Assembly (NCBI GenBank): GCA_030645615.1
Contig: JAUSNB010000065.1
Location: forward strand, 1-64,000
Direction: 5' to 3'
Source of the DNA: Actinomycetota bacterium
GTDB lineage: Bacteria; Actinomycetota; Actinomycetes; S36-B12
Length of the DNA: 64,000 nt
Shown: one piece after another, positions 1 to 9,573 of the stretch
Position numbering within the stretch: the first letter of the stretch is position 1
How the letters are laid out: each line of letters opens with the position of its first letter
Made by a program: the position numbers and the translations under genes
The notes under the pieces: model-generated
What the model was told of the DNA's origin: nothing
The model's input: the letters and a program-made list of their open reading frames with translations, nothing else
Databases searched by the model: none

Positions 1-3000
1 CGGCCGCGGGTGCTGCTGCTGGCGGCGAACGCCGCCGGCTGGGCCTCCCTGTGCCGGCTGGTGAGTGCCGCGCACACCGGGGAGCATGCCGAGCGGGGTG
101 CGCCATGGCTGACCTGGGCGGCCCTGCGCGAGCACAGCGACGGCGTGGTGGCGCTGCTCACCGCCGACTCCGAGGTCGGCCGGCTCATCGCCACCCAGCG
201 GACCCACCGGGCCGAGGGGGCGGCCCGGCCCTGGCGGGCCATCTTCGGCCCACGGGTCGGAGTGGCGGTCGCGTCTCACCGGACCGACCCCGGCCGCCGG
301 GCCGACCCCGAGTACCGCCATGCCACCGCCACGGCCGCCGCGATGCTGGGCTGGGCCCGCGAGCAGCGGCTGCCCGTGGTGCTCACCAATGCCGTGCGCT
401 ACCTGCATCCCGACGACGCGCGGGTGGCCGACGTGCTCGACTCGGCCCGCCGGCTGGTGCCGCTCGGCTCCCGGCACCTGCGGCCGGGGAACGGCGAGGC
501 CTTCGTCAAGGACGCCGGGCAGATGGCGCAGGTGGCCGACGAGGTGGCCCGCGCGGCGGGGGAGCGCGACGGACGCCGGCTGCTCGCCGACACGATGCGC
601 CTGGCCGAGCACTGCGTGCTCGACCCCGAGGCCGACCTCGGCATCGGCGAGGTGTTCGTGCCGGAGCTCGACGTGCTCCTGGGCGAGCCGGTCCCGCCCG
701 GCGAGGCGAACGCGCGGGCCGACGCCCTGCTGCGGCAGCGGTGCGAGGAGGCCATCCCGCGCCGCTACGCCCGGGCCGCCGAGCGCCGCGGCGCCGCCGA
801 CCGGCTGGCCGAGGAGCTCGCCACCATCGCCTACCTCGGCTTCTCCGGCTACTTCCTCACCGTCGCCGAGGTGGTCGAGCTGATCAAGGACCGCGGGGTC
901 CGGGTGGCCGCCCGTGGCTCCGGTGCCGGCAGCCTCGTCAACCACCTGCTCGGCATCTCCGGGGTTGACCCGATCCGGCACGACCTGCTCATGGAGCGCT
1001 TCTTGTCCCCGCTGCGCCGGGCGCTGCCCGACATCGACATCGACGTGGAATCCGCCCGCCGGCCGGAGATCTACCAGTGGATCTTCGACCGCTTCGGGCC
1101 CGAGCGCACGGCCTGCGTGTCGATGATGGAGACCTACCGCGTGCGCCACGCCGTGCGCGACGTCGGTGCCGCCCTCGGCATGCCGGCCGGCGACATCGAC
1201 GCCTTCGCCAAGTCCTTCCCGCACATCCGCGCCCGCGACGCGCGCAACGCGCTCGCCGACCTGCCCGAGCTGCGCACGTCCGCGTTCGGCCGGCTCGCGG
1301 CTACCGGTGAGCTGGACTCCTTCCTCGACCTCGTCGAGCGGCTCGACGGCCTGCCGCGCCACGTCGCGCTGCACCCCTGCGGGATCGTGCTGTCCGACGC
1401 CACGTTGCTCGACCGCACCCCGGTGGAGCGCAGCGCGGCCGGGTTCGCGATGAGCCACTTCGACAAGGACGACGTCGAGGAGATGGGCCTGCTCAAGCTC
1501 GACGTGCTCGGCATCCGCATGCAGTCGTCGATGGCGCACGCGATCGACGAGATCGAGCGCACGACGGGGGAGCGCATCGAGCTCGACGACCATGGCCTCG
1601 ACGACCCGCAGACCTTCGCCCTCATCGCCTCGGCCCAGACCCTCGGCTGCTTCCAGATCGAGTCCCCCGGCCAGCGCGAGCTCATCGGCAAGTTCGCGCC
1701 GGCGACCTTCGGTGACCTCATCATCGACATCTCGCTGTTCCGTCCCGGCCCGGTCAAGTCCGACATGGTCACGCCCTTCCTGCGCGCGCGGCAGGGCTGG
1801 AACGAGCCGGTCTACCTGCATGACGACCTGCGCCCGGCGCTCGAGGAGACCTGTGGCGTCGTCGTCTTCCACGAGCAGGTGCTGCGCATCGTGGCGACGA
1901 TGACCGGCTGCTCCCTGGCCGAGGCCGACGAGACCCGGCGCACCCTGGGCTCCCCGGAAGGGCAGGACGACATCCGGGCGTGGTTCTACCCCGCCGCCCT
2001 GCGCAGGGGCTACGACCTGGCCACCGTCGAGCGGGTGTGGGACGTGCTGCGGGCGTTCGCGTCCTTCGGCTTCTGCAAGGCCCATGCCGCGGCGTTCGCG
2101 CTGCCCACCTACCAGTCGGCCTGGCTGAAGGCGCACCATCCGGCCGCGTTCTACGCCGGGATCCTCACCCACGACCCCGGCATGTACCCCAAGCGGCTGA
2201 TCCTCGACGACGCCCGCAACCGGGGCGTCGGCGTCCTCGGCCTGGACATCAACGCCTCCGGCGGCTGCTACCGGGTGGCGCCGATGCCCGATGGGCGGGA
2301 GGGCATCCGGGTGCCGCTCACCGACGTCAAGGGCATCAGCGAGGCCGAGGTCGACTCGATCGTCGCCGGCCAGCCCTACGGTTCGCTATCCGATGCGTGG
2401 CATCGCAGCGGGATGTCGCGGCCCACCGCCGAGCGGGTCGTCGTCGCGGGCGGGTTCGACGCGATGTACTCCCTCGACATCGCCCCGCGCATGCGACATC
2501 GCGGGAGCATGACCCGGCGCGACCTGCTGCTGCAGGTAGCCGATCTTGACCGCTATGCCCGCGGCACCACGCGCGGCTCGGCCCGGGTAGGCGCGGCGCA
2601 CGCGCAGCTGACCCTCGGGCTGTACGACGCGCTGTCCGACGATCCGGCTGTGCAGGTGGCGTCCGGACTGCCGGAGATGAACCCGGCCGAGCGGGTCCAT
2701 GCCGAGCTCGACGTGCTGGGCCTGGACGTCAGCCACCACGTCATGGAGTTCTACGAGCCGATGCTGGCCGGCTTGGCCGCACGGGGCATGGCCGTCGTGC
2801 GGGCCCGCGACCTGCTCGCCCAGCGCTCGCGCAGCGAGGTGTTCGTCGCCGGGGTCAAGGTGGCCACCCAGACCCCGCCGGTGCGCAGCGGTCGGCGGGT
2901 CATCTTCCTCACCCTCGACGATGCGACCGGCCCGGCGGACTGCACCTTCTTCGACGATGCCCAAGGCCCCTTCGCGGGCACGGTGTTCGCCTCCTGGCTG

Positions 3001-3303
3001 CTGCTCGTGCGCGGCGAGGTGCGGCGCACGGGTCCTCGGGGCATCTCGCTGCGCGCCACCGGCTGCTGGGAGCTCGGCTCGGCTCGCGCGGCCTGGCTGG
3101 CCGGAGGGGTCGGCGCGGTCGAGGCGATGGTCTCCGCCCTGCCCGAGGGAGCCGACGACGCGATCCCGGCACGCCGCCGGGTGCTCGTGCATGCCAGTGG
3201 ATTCCGCCAGTCCCCGTACGCCGACATCAAGCCGGCCGGCACGGATCCGGGCCGGCCCCCGTCGAAGCTGTGGCACAGCAGCCCCGGCAGCAGCGGGTGG
3301 TGA
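1..3303 (+). CDS. dnaE2: DnaE2-type DNA polymerase III alpha subunit (5' truncated by window edge)
   Basis: The reading frame is open from base 1, so the true start lies upstream and part of the N-terminal PHP domain is missing. About 1,100 codons are visible. They include the rest of the PHP region, the C-family polymerase core with the catalytic PDIDID motif (around nt 1027) and a C-terminal OB-fold (around nt 2840-3000). Error-prone DnaE2 polymerases copy damaged DNA. The closing KLWHSSPGSSG tail is one I associate with actinobacterial dnaE2 products lying beside dinB, from memory. The sequence differs clearly from the replicative DnaE1 at 47329, so this is the second C-family polymerase rather than a duplicate. 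dinB follows after 19 bases, which suggests a translesion operon. Partner imuA/imuB genes would lie upstream if present. Confidence 0.9.
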   Translation, partial: RPRVLLLAANAAGWASLCRLVSAAHTGEHAERGAPWLTWAALREHSDGVVALLTADSEVGRLIATQRTHRAEGAARPWRAIFGPRVGVAVASHRTDPGRRADPEYRHATATAAAMLGWAREQRLPVVLTNAVRYLHPDDARVADVLDSARRLVPLGSRHLRPGNGEAFVKDAGQMAQVADEVARAAGERDGRRLLADTMRLAEHCVLDPEADLGIGEVFVPELDVLLGEPVPPGEANARADALLRQRCEEAIPRRYARAAERRGAADRLAEELATIAYLGFSGYFLTVAEVVELIKDRGVRVAARGSGAGSLVNHLLGISGVDPIRHDLLMERFLSPLRRALPDIDIDVESARRPEIYQWIFDRFGPERTACVSMMETYRVRHAVRDVGAALGMPAGDIDAFAKSFPHIRARDARNALADLPELRTSAFGRLAATGELDSFLDLVERLDGLPRHVALHPCGIVLSDATLLDRTPVERSAAGFAMSHFDKDDVEEMGLLKLDVLGIRMQSSMAHAIDEIERTTGERIELDDHGLDDPQTFALIASAQTLGCFQIESPGQRELIGKFAPATFGDLIIDISLFRPGPVKSDMVTPFLRARQGWNEPVYLHDDLRPALEETCGVVVFHEQVLRIVATMTGCSLAEADETRRTLGSPEGQDDIRAWFYPAALRRGYDLATVERVWDVLRAFASFGFCKAHAAAFALPTYQSAWLKAHHPAAFYAGILTHDPGMYPKRLILDDARNRGVGVLGLDINASGGCYRVAPMPDGREGIRVPLTDVKGISEAEVDSIVAGQPYGSLSDAWHRSGMSRPTAERVVVAGGFDAMYSLDIAPRMRHRGSMTRRDLLLQVADLDRYARGTTRGSARVGAAHAQLTLGLYDALSDDPAVQVASGLPEMNPAERVHAELDVLGLDVSHHVMEFYEPMLAGLAARGMAVVRARDLLAQRSRSEVFVAGVKVATQTPPVRSGRRVIFLTLDDATGPADCTFFDDAQGPFAGTVFASWLLLVRGEVRRTGPRGISLRATGCWELGSARAAWLAGGVGAVEAMVSALPEGADDAIPARRRVLVHASGFRQSPYADIKPAGTDPGRPPSKLWHSSPGSSGW

Positions 3304-3322
3304 CGAGGGGGATGATGCCCAC

Positions 3323-4567
3323 ATGAGCCGTAGCCAGGTGCGCCGACCGACCGGTCGCATCGGGTTCGGCACCGACGACACCGGCTGCACGATCCTGCAC
3401 GTCGACATGGATGCGTTCTACGCATCGGCGTCGCTGCGCACCCGGCCCGAGCTGCAGGGGCAGCCGGTCATCGTCGGCGGCGGGGGCGGCCGGAGCGTCG
3501 TCCTCTCGGCTACCTACGAGGCCCGCGCCCTGGGCGTGCACTCGGCGATGCCGATGTCGCGGGCCCGCCGCGTCGCGCCGCAGGCCGTCATCATCGAGCC
3601 GGACCACCGCCTGTACGCGCAGGTCAGCCGCAACGTGATGGCCTTATTCGAGTCGATCACGCCGATGGTCGAGCCGCTCAGCCTCGACGAGGCCTTCCTC
3701 GACGTGTCGGGCGCCCTGCGCCGGCTCGGCAGTCCTACCGCGATCGCGGAGCTGATCCGGGCGCGGGTGCACGACGAGCAGCAGATCACCTGCTCGGTCG
3801 GCGTGGCCAGCACGAAGTTCGTCGCCAAGCTCGCCTCCACCCGGGTCAAGCCCGACGGGCTGCTCGTCGTTCCCGCCGCCAAGGTCATCGACTTCCTGCA
3901 CCCCCTGCCCGTCGGGGCGCTGTGGGGCGTGGGGGAGAAGACCGAGGAGCAGCTCACCCGGCTCGGCCTGCGCACCGTCGGCGACATCGCGAACACCCCG
4001 CAGGCCACCTTGCAGCGCGCCCTCGGCCAGGCCGCCGGCACGCACCTGCACGAGCTCTCGTGGGGACGCGACCCGCGCCGGGTCAGCCCGCACGAGCCGG
4101 ACAAGTCCGTCGGCAACGAGGAGACATTCGCGCACGACATCGACGATCCCGAGGTCATCCACGCCCACCTCCTGCGCCTGTCCGACCAGGTCGCCGCCCG
4201 GCTGCGGGCCGCGGGCCACGTCGGCCGCACCGTGTCGATCAAGGTGCGATTCGCGGACTTCAGCACGATCACGCGATCGCGAACCCTGCGCAGCCCGACC
4301 GATGTGGGCAAGGAGGTCTATGACACCGCCCGCGCGCTCTACGACGCGCTCGGGCTGCAACGCGTACGGATCCGCCTCGTCGGCGTCCGGATGGAGGGTC
4401 TGGCCGACGCCGTCGATGCCCCGCAGCAGCTGGTCCTGGGCGATCCCGATCATGGCCGGCGCGACGCCGAGGTGGCCATCGACGGCTTGCGGGCCAGGTA
4501 CGGATCCGCCGCGGTCCGCCCGGCCCGGCTCGTCGACCCGGACCGTCGCGGTCGCAACTCGCCCTAA
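3323..4567 (+). CDS. dinB: DNA polymerase IV (Y-family translesion polymerase)
   Basis: This 414-residue product has the Y-family catalytic motifs: HVDMDAFYAS near residue 30 and SLDEAFLDVSG near residue 115. These supply the three metal-binding acidic residues. They are followed by a helix-hairpin-helix thumb (VGALWGVGEKTEEQLTRLG) and a C-terminal little-finger domain. The length fits actinobacterial DinB. The ATG at 3323 was chosen because it gives the normal family N-terminus; an open frame runs further upstream inside dnaE2 but is out of frame with that gene. A GATGAT box six bases before the ATG could be a weak promoter -10, but co-transcription with dnaE2 is more likely. Expected role: bypass of minor-groove and other lesions, with low fidelity. 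Confidence 0.93.
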   Translation: MSRSQVRRPTGRIGFGTDDTGCTILHVDMDAFYASASLRTRPELQGQPVIVGGGGGRSVVLSATYEARALGVHSAMPMSRARRVAPQAVIIEPDHRLYAQVSRNVMALFESITPMVEPLSLDEAFLDVSGALRRLGSPTAIAELIRARVHDEQQITCSVGVASTKFVAKLASTRVKPDGLLVVPAAKVIDFLHPLPVGALWGVGEKTEEQLTRLGLRTVGDIANTPQATLQRALGQAAGTHLHELSWGRDPRRVSPHEPDKSVGNEETFAHDIDDPEVIHAHLLRLSDQVAARLRAAGHVGRTVSIKVRFADFSTITRSRTLRSPTDVGKEVYDTARALYDALGLQRVRIRLVGVRMEGLADAVDAPQQLVLGDPDHGRRDAEVAIDGLRARYGSAAVRPARLVDPDRRGRNSP

Positions 4568-4619
4568 TCCGGGGTACCGGTTTCCCTTACCCGCGATCAC
4601 GCCTATCCTTGAGGCAACT

Positions 4620-4633
4620 CCGCCTTCGGGCGG
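4620..4633 (+). other. UUCG-tetraloop hairpin in the dinB-DUF3040 gap
   Basis: A five-base GC stem (CCGCC/GGCGG) is capped by TTCG. It lies 53 bases after the dinB stop and 64 bases before the DUF3040 start. There is no run of T after it, so it is at best a weak terminator or an element in the DUF3040 leader. A TATCCT box at 4604-4609, just upstream, is a possible -10 for the downstream gene. The rest of the 129-base gap shows nothing else I can support. Confidence 0.3.
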
Positions 4634-4696
4634 GCCAGCCTGAGGGTGTCCGGCGAGAACGGCCATGCGGTCGGGCTCCGGTGAAAGGGGGCAACA

Positions 4697-5080
4697 ATGC
4701 CGCTCTCCGAGCATGAGCAGCGACTGCTTGAGCAGATGGAGAAGGCCCTCTACGCCGAGGACCCCAAGTTCGCCACCAGCCTGCGATCGACCCCCGGTGC
4801 CCGCGCCGCGCGCGGTCGCGCTGCCCTCGGTGTCCTGGCCGTCCTGGCCGGCATGGGCCTGCTGCTCGCCGGCGTCGCCACCACCGTCATCGCTCTGGGC
4901 GTTCTCGGCTTCGTCGTGATGCTCGTTGGCGCTGTCGTCCTCTACTCCGCGTTCGGTACCCGGGCCCCCGACGAGGCCACCCCGGCCCCCGCTGAGGCGC
5001 CTCGCTCGCGCAAGTCCTCGGGCTTCATGGACCGCATGGAAGACCGCTGGCGCCGCCGTTCGGACGACGGCCAGCAGTAG
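4697..5080 (+). CDS. DUF3040 family small membrane protein
   Basis: This 127-residue protein starts MPLSEHEQRLLEQMEKAL, the hallmark N-terminus of the actinobacterial DUF3040 family. Two adjacent hydrophobic helices follow, at about residues 47-65 and 69-87, and then a basic cytoplasmic tail (MEDRWRRR). A strong ribosome binding site (AAAGGGGG) sits 8 bases before the ATG. The function of the family is unknown; its members are often found near cell division and cell wall clusters. The last 139 bases overlap the 3' end of the convergent transglutaminase gene. Confidence 0.85.
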   Translation: MPLSEHEQRLLEQMEKALYAEDPKFATSLRSTPGARAARGRAALGVLAVLAGMGLLLAGVATTVIALGVLGFVVMLVGAVVLYSAFGTRAPDEATPAPAEAPRSRKSSGFMDRMEDRWRRRSDDGQQ

Positions 5081-7329
5081 CCGGCCACCCGGGCCTGCCA
5101 GCGCACCCGGCGACGTAGTTCTCGCACGACCGTCTTCACGTCCGCCCGCACCGCTGCTGCCCGTTCCGCCCCCGACCTCTCCATGATGGCCGTCCGGACG
5201 GTCGTGCTGTCGGCGACCGGGGCGGCGTAGCGCACCTGCTCCACCTGCACCCGCACCCGTCGCAGCGCGGCCGCCGCCGGCTCGGGCATGCCGCGGGACA
5301 GCCGCTCGGCCACCTGGCGCGGGGTGCCGTACGGCGACCAGGGCTGGCCCAGGTCGACGGCGGTCGCGCCGATCTCGTCCCACGCCCCCTCCACGACGGC
5401 CGGGTAGTCGCGGGCATGCAGGCGGCGGCGCCGCCGCACGATGCGACGGGCCATCGGCCAGCCGAGCAGCAGCAACCCGGCGAGGATCGCGACCACGAGC
5501 GTCGCCCGGTTCACCAGGCCACGCACGTCTGTCGTCTCCGGCGCTGCGATGGCGTCGAAGCCCTCGGAGTCGAACACCCCACGGCTCTCGTCGCCGCTCA
5601 GTCCGGGGCCGCCGGACGACAGAGGGGCATAGGCCGGGGTGCGGACGGTGGCGCTGCCAGCCGGTGTCGGCTCGAATCGGACCCAGCCGATGCCCTCGAA
5701 CCACAGTTCCGGCCACGCGTGCGCGTCGCGTACGGTGACCGACCAGACGCCGTCGTCGACGGGTGCCCCCTGCGTGAACCCGACGACGATGCGGGACGGG
5801 ATCCCCAGCTGCCGGGCCATGACGGCCATCGCCCCCGCGAACTGCTCGCAGTAGCCGACCCGGTCCTGCAGGAACTCGGCGAGGTAGTCCGAGCCCGCGC
5901 CACTGCGCACCGTGGTGCTGTACTCGAAGCCGCCCGACCGGGCGAAGAAGTCCTGCAGGGCGAGGGCGCGGTCATACGGGTTGTCGGCACCGGCAGTCAC
6001 CTCAAGCGCGGTGCGCTCGACGACGGCGGGCATCCCGCCGGGCAGGGTCAGTTGCGGCCAGAGCGAACCCTGCGCGAGGGTGGCGCCCCGCAGGTCGCCC
6101 GCCGCGACGTCAGGCCGCAGGGCGGTGACGCGATAGCGCGCACCGGTGGCCGCCCGGTCACCGGAGAAGGCCACGCCCGTGCCGGAGTCCAGCCGCCAGC
6201 CGCCCTCCACCCCGGCCACGTTCTCCAGTGCTGCCATCGGGTACGGCAAGGGCAGGAAGGCGTTCTGGAGGTTGGACACCGAGATGTCGTAGGCCGAGGT
6301 GGCGGTGCCCCCCGGCGCCTGGGCGACGCCCGGCAGTTCCCACCCGGGGTCCCGGCCGCTCTCGAGCCCGGGCCGCTGTCGCCAGGTCTGCCCGTCGAAT
6401 GCCTCGAGGACGCTGACCCGGAAGTAGGAAGGCTCGACCGCGTCCGTGCGGTAGGTCAGCACCTCGGTGTCGCTTGCCAGGGTGAGGTTGCGTCGCATGG
6501 AGACCAGCGGGTCGAGCAGCACGGGCCCGCCCTCTGCCGCCGAGCCTCCGCCGGCTCCGTCGCCTGACCCCGCAGGTGCGGCTGGCGGCCGGGTCGGCAG
6601 CGTGATGCCGAGCACCAAGGCAACGACTATGGCGGCCGAGCCGAGCCGGCGGGCACCGGTGGACAGGCCGCGGATGCGGGTGACACCGGCCAGTCCGGCC
6701 CAGGCGCGCACGCGCTCGCGCTGGTCGGCTGCCAGCACGAGCAGCCACGCCGTGCTCGCCGCCAGGAACGGCCACCAGGGCGCCTGGCCGAACTGCAGCA
6801 CCGCGGCGCCGGCGAACAGCACGAGGATCGGCAGGCCGGCGAGCAGCGGCGAGCGGACCGACGCGAGGAAGGTGTCCAGGCACAAGGCGGCCAGCCCAGC
6901 GCCGGCGACGGCGAGCAGGACCAGGCCGGGCAGGGTCGGCACGGGCGCGGAGAAGGCCTGCGCATCGAGCAGGCCCTCGGTGATGAGCGGACGCAGGGCG
7001 TCCCAGGACTCCGTGGTGGGTACGACCTTCGCCCAGGCCAGGTCGCTGGTGTAGACCGCGGTGAGGACGGCGATCACGCCCATGGCCTCGATGATGGGGA
7101 CGAACGGTACGGGCAGGGCGATGGCCCGGGCGCCCGCTCCGAGGAGGGCGACCACGGCCACGGCCGCGACGGCAGGGGCCACCCATTGCAGGTCGGCGTA
7201 CAGCGGCACGAGGCTGAGCAACGCGAGGAGGGTGGCGGCCGCTGCGACGCCCGTGTCTGCGAGGCGGGCGCGCTCGCGCACCAGCAGCCAGCCGTTGCTG
7301 GGCATGTCGTCCGGTGGCGGCTGGGTCAC
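4942..7329 (-). CDS. TgpA-like membrane transglutaminase (DUF3488/transglutaminase-like)
   Basis: The 795-residue product has a hydrophobic N-terminal half with about six membrane helices (residues 25-220, DUF3488 type). A periplasmic transglutaminase-like domain follows, then a late membrane helix (around LVVAILAGLLLLGWPMA) and a basic cytoplasmic tail. The core reads RVGYCEQFAGAM with Cys near residue 494, then DAHAWPELW with His near 537. The third position is Glu (WVRFEPTP) where many transglutaminases have Asp. The GTG start at 7329 overlaps the DUF58 stop as GTGA, so the genes are translationally coupled. With DUF58 and MoxR it forms a recognised module of unknown substrate, probably envelope related. 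The C-terminal 45 or so residues read through opposite the DUF3040 gene, which is odd. Confidence 0.87.
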   Translation of the reverse strand: MTQPPPDDMPSNGWLLVRERARLADTGVAAAATLLALLSLVPLYADLQWVAPAVAAVAVVALLGAGARAIALPVPFVPIIEAMGVIAVLTAVYTSDLAWAKVVPTTESWDALRPLITEGLLDAQAFSAPVPTLPGLVLLAVAGAGLAALCLDTFLASVRSPLLAGLPILVLFAGAAVLQFGQAPWWPFLAASTAWLLVLAADQRERVRAWAGLAGVTRIRGLSTGARRLGSAAIVVALVLGITLPTRPPAAPAGSGDGAGGGSAAEGGPVLLDPLVSMRRNLTLASDTEVLTYRTDAVEPSYFRVSVLEAFDGQTWRQRPGLESGRDPGWELPGVAQAPGGTATSAYDISVSNLQNAFLPLPYPMAALENVAGVEGGWRLDSGTGVAFSGDRAATGARYRVTALRPDVAAGDLRGATLAQGSLWPQLTLPGGMPAVVERTALEVTAGADNPYDRALALQDFFARSGGFEYSTTVRSGAGSDYLAEFLQDRVGYCEQFAGAMAVMARQLGIPSRIVVGFTQGAPVDDGVWSVTVRDAHAWPELWFEGIGWVRFEPTPAGSATVRTPAYAPLSSGGPGLSGDESRGVFDSEGFDAIAAPETTDVRGLVNRATLVVAILAGLLLLGWPMARRIVRRRRRLHARDYPAVVEGAWDEIGATAVDLGQPWSPYGTPRQVAERLSRGMPEPAAAALRRVRVQVEQVRYAAPVADSTTVRTAIMERSGAERAAAVRADVKTVVRELRRRVRWQARVAGYCWPSSERRRQRSSMRSMKPEDLRERGASAGAGVASSGARVPNAE

Positions 7330-8510
7330 CGGAGTGCTCCAGCCTGCTGCGGGGCGATCCGCGCCCACGCCTCGGCAACGGGCATGCCGCGGGTCCATGG
7401 CGAGACCCGCCACCCCAGGGCGCGCAGGTGATCAGTGGGCGCGGGATCCAGGGGCAGGCAGCCGGCGAAGCCACTGGTGGGGCGTACCAGAGAGCGTGCG
7501 GCGTCATCGCTCACCCGCCCGAGCACGGCGATGACCGCCGAGACGCCCTCGAGGTCGACGCTGAGGCCGGGGGACATCGCCGCCTGCGTCGTGCGCACCT
7601 CGGCGAATGCCTGCAGTGCCGGTTCCGACTCCGCGATGCCCGACGCCGGCGCGTCGACGAGAACGAGCCCGCTGGCGTCGATGACGGTGACCCGCCAGCC
7701 GAGATGCTGGTAGTGCAGGACCACGCTTGCTGCCGCCGACACCGCCCACTCGAAGGTCGATGCCGGGCCCATGCCGGAGTGGGCACTGGCCCGGTTGTCG
7801 AGGATCACGACCATCGAGCTGTGCCAGGCCTGCTCCTCGCGGCGGACCATCAGGTCGCCGAGTCGGGCGGTTGCGCGCCAGTGGATGCGGCGCATGTCGT
7901 CGCCCGGGCGGTGCTCACGCGGAAGCACGTCGTCGTCACCCCGCGCGGCAAGGGAACGGAAGAGCGTCTCGCCACGCCCCCCGGGGGCCAGGGAGCTGCC
8001 CGCCCGGCCTAGCGGCACGATCTCCGGCGTCACCAGAACCGGGTTCTTGGCGCTGAATTCGCGGGTGATCGACGCGGTCCCGAACGGATCGGTGACGGTG
8101 ACAGCGAGTGGGCCTACGCGGTGCCGGCCACGGTCGCCGCCCGTGATCGCGTAGCGGACGGCGCGCTGGGCGTGCGGCGGCACCCGGTCAAGCAGCCGCC
8201 GTGGAGCGTCGCCGAGGGCCGCGGGCACGACGTCCTCCAGCAGGAGCGCTCCGCTGGCCAGCCGCGAGCCGTTCTCGACGGTGAGGACCACCTCGGCCTG
8301 GCCGCCCACCGCGAACTGGCTGGGCGTGACGACCCGACTGCAGCCGAGGACGAATCGCGACCGGCGCACGCTCGCGGCACCGATCACCGGCACCAGCGCG
8401 AGGAGGGAGCCGACGGCGAGGAGGGCGGGCTGGCCGAAGGCCCATCCCGCCACCAGGGCCACCACGGCCAGGGCGAGGAGTCCTCTGCCGCGCGAGGTGA
8501 AGCTGTTCAT
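7326..8510 (-). CDS. DUF58 domain protein of the MoxR module
   Basis: This 394-residue protein has two N-terminal membrane helices (about residues 8-45), an immunoglobulin-like middle region and the DUF58 core. The core includes RPGDDMRRIHWRATARLGDLMVR, the most conserved stretch of the family, followed by a von Willebrand A-like segment (SSMVVILDNR). DUF58 proteins are encoded directly after MoxR ATPases and are thought to be their partners or substrates in metal-dependent assembly processes. Here the gene starts 6 bases after the moxR stop and overlaps the transglutaminase gene by four bases. The function of this module in actinobacteria is not established. Confidence 0.88.
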   Translation of the reverse strand: MNSFTSRGRGLLALAVVALVAGWAFGQPALLAVGSLLALVPVIGAASVRRSRFVLGCSRVVTPSQFAVGGQAEVVLTVENGSRLASGALLLEDVVPAALGDAPRRLLDRVPPHAQRAVRYAITGGDRGRHRVGPLAVTVTDPFGTASITREFSAKNPVLVTPEIVPLGRAGSSLAPGGRGETLFRSLAARGDDDVLPREHRPGDDMRRIHWRATARLGDLMVRREEQAWHSSMVVILDNRASAHSGMGPASTFEWAVSAAASVVLHYQHLGWRVTVIDASGLVLVDAPASGIAESEPALQAFAEVRTTQAAMSPGLSVDLEGVSAVIAVLGRVSDDAARSLVRPTSGFAGCLPLDPAPTDHLRALGWRVSPWTRGMPVAEAWARIAPQQAGALR

Positions 8511-8516
8511 GGCCCG

Positions 8517-9518
8517 CTAGGCGACCGGGACGCGCGTGACCAAGTCAGCGATGATGCCCGGGGCATTGCGGCGGTCGAGGTGGGCCTCGGTGGACAGCAG
8601 CACCCGGTGCGACAGCACCGGCACGGCAAGGGCCTGGACATCGTCGGGCAGCACGTGGTCGCGCCCGCTCAGCAGGGCCATCGCCTTCGCGGCATGGACG
8701 AGGTGCACGCTCGCCCGTGGCGATGCCCCCAGTCGCAGCAACGGTGTGCCGCGCGTTGCGCTGACGAGGGAAACCACGTACTTCTTGATCGAGTCCGACG
8801 TGTACACCGAGCGAGTGGCGAGCCGAAGGGTGCGCAGGGTGGCCGCGTCCGTGACGGGAGTCAGCGACTCGAGCGGATCGCTGAGCTCATGCGTGCTGAT
8901 CATGGCGATCTCGGCCGATGCGTCGGGGTAGCCCAGGCTGATCTGAAGCATGAACCGGTCCCGCTGGGCCTCGGGCAACGGGTAGGTCCCCTCCATCTCG
9001 ACCGGGTTCTGCGTCGCGATGACCATGAACGGCTGCGGCAGGCGATGGGTCTGCCCGTCGACGCTGACCTGCTGCTCCTCCATGGCCTCCAGGAGCGCCG
9101 ACTGGGTCTTGGGGGATGCCCGGTTGATCTCGTCGCCGAGCACGATATGGGCGAAGATCGCGCCGGCCCGGAACTCGAAGGTGCTCGATCGCTGGTCGAA
9201 GACGCTCACGCCCGTCACATCGCCAGGCAGCAGGTCGGGGGTGAACTGGATGCGGTTCATCGAGCAGTCCAGGCTCCGGGCGAGGGACTTTGCCAGCATG
9301 GTCTTGCCGACGCCGGGGACATCCTCGATGAGCAGGTGACCCTCGGCCAGGAGGGCCACGAGTGACAGCCTGATGGCCTCCGGCTTGCCCGAGATCACGC
9401 GCGCCATGCTGGCAGCGACTTCACCCATGACCGACCTGGCATGGTCGAGGGTCGCGACGGCAGGGTCAACCGCGGTCTCCGCGGACGGGAATCGATCTGT
9501 AGGCGGCGTCGGGGGCAC
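8517..9518 (-). CDS. moxR: MoxR family AAA+ ATPase
   Basis: This 333-residue AAA+ ATPase has a Walker A (EDVPGVGKT, residues 65-73), a Walker B (IVLGDE, about residues 125-130), sensor 1 (ATQNP) and the MoxR-specific stretch NPVEMEGTYPLPEAQRDRF. The length matches the family. It is the promoter-proximal gene of the moxR-DUF58-tgpA operon. MoxR ATPases act as chaperone-like assembly factors for cofactor or metal insertion and for envelope complexes. The start used is a GTG at 9518; GACAAT lies 5 bases upstream and could be a -10 box of a leaderless promoter. The divergent maoC gene starts 56 bases away. Confidence 0.92.
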   Translation of the reverse strand: MPPTPPTDRFPSAETAVDPAVATLDHARSVMGEVAASMARVISGKPEAIRLSLVALLAEGHLLIEDVPGVGKTMLAKSLARSLDCSMNRIQFTPDLLPGDVTGVSVFDQRSSTFEFRAGAIFAHIVLGDEINRASPKTQSALLEAMEEQQVSVDGQTHRLPQPFMVIATQNPVEMEGTYPLPEAQRDRFMLQISLGYPDASAEIAMISTHELSDPLESLTPVTDAATLRTLRLATRSVYTSDSIKKYVVSLVSATRGTPLLRLGASPRASVHLVHAAKAMALLSGRDHVLPDDVQALAVPVLSHRVLLSTEAHLDRRNAPGIIADLVTRVPVA

Positions 9519-9573
9519 GCCCCATTGTCACCCCGGGAGCGCTTCCTGTCAGCAGGCGGGGCAGGATGCGAGC

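Noticed and set aside
5416-9365. Long plus-strand frames (383 and 414 codons) opposite the TgpA, DUF58 and MoxR genes
   Set aside because: They show no ribosome site or domain, and the minus-strand genes have clear motifs and coupled overlaps.
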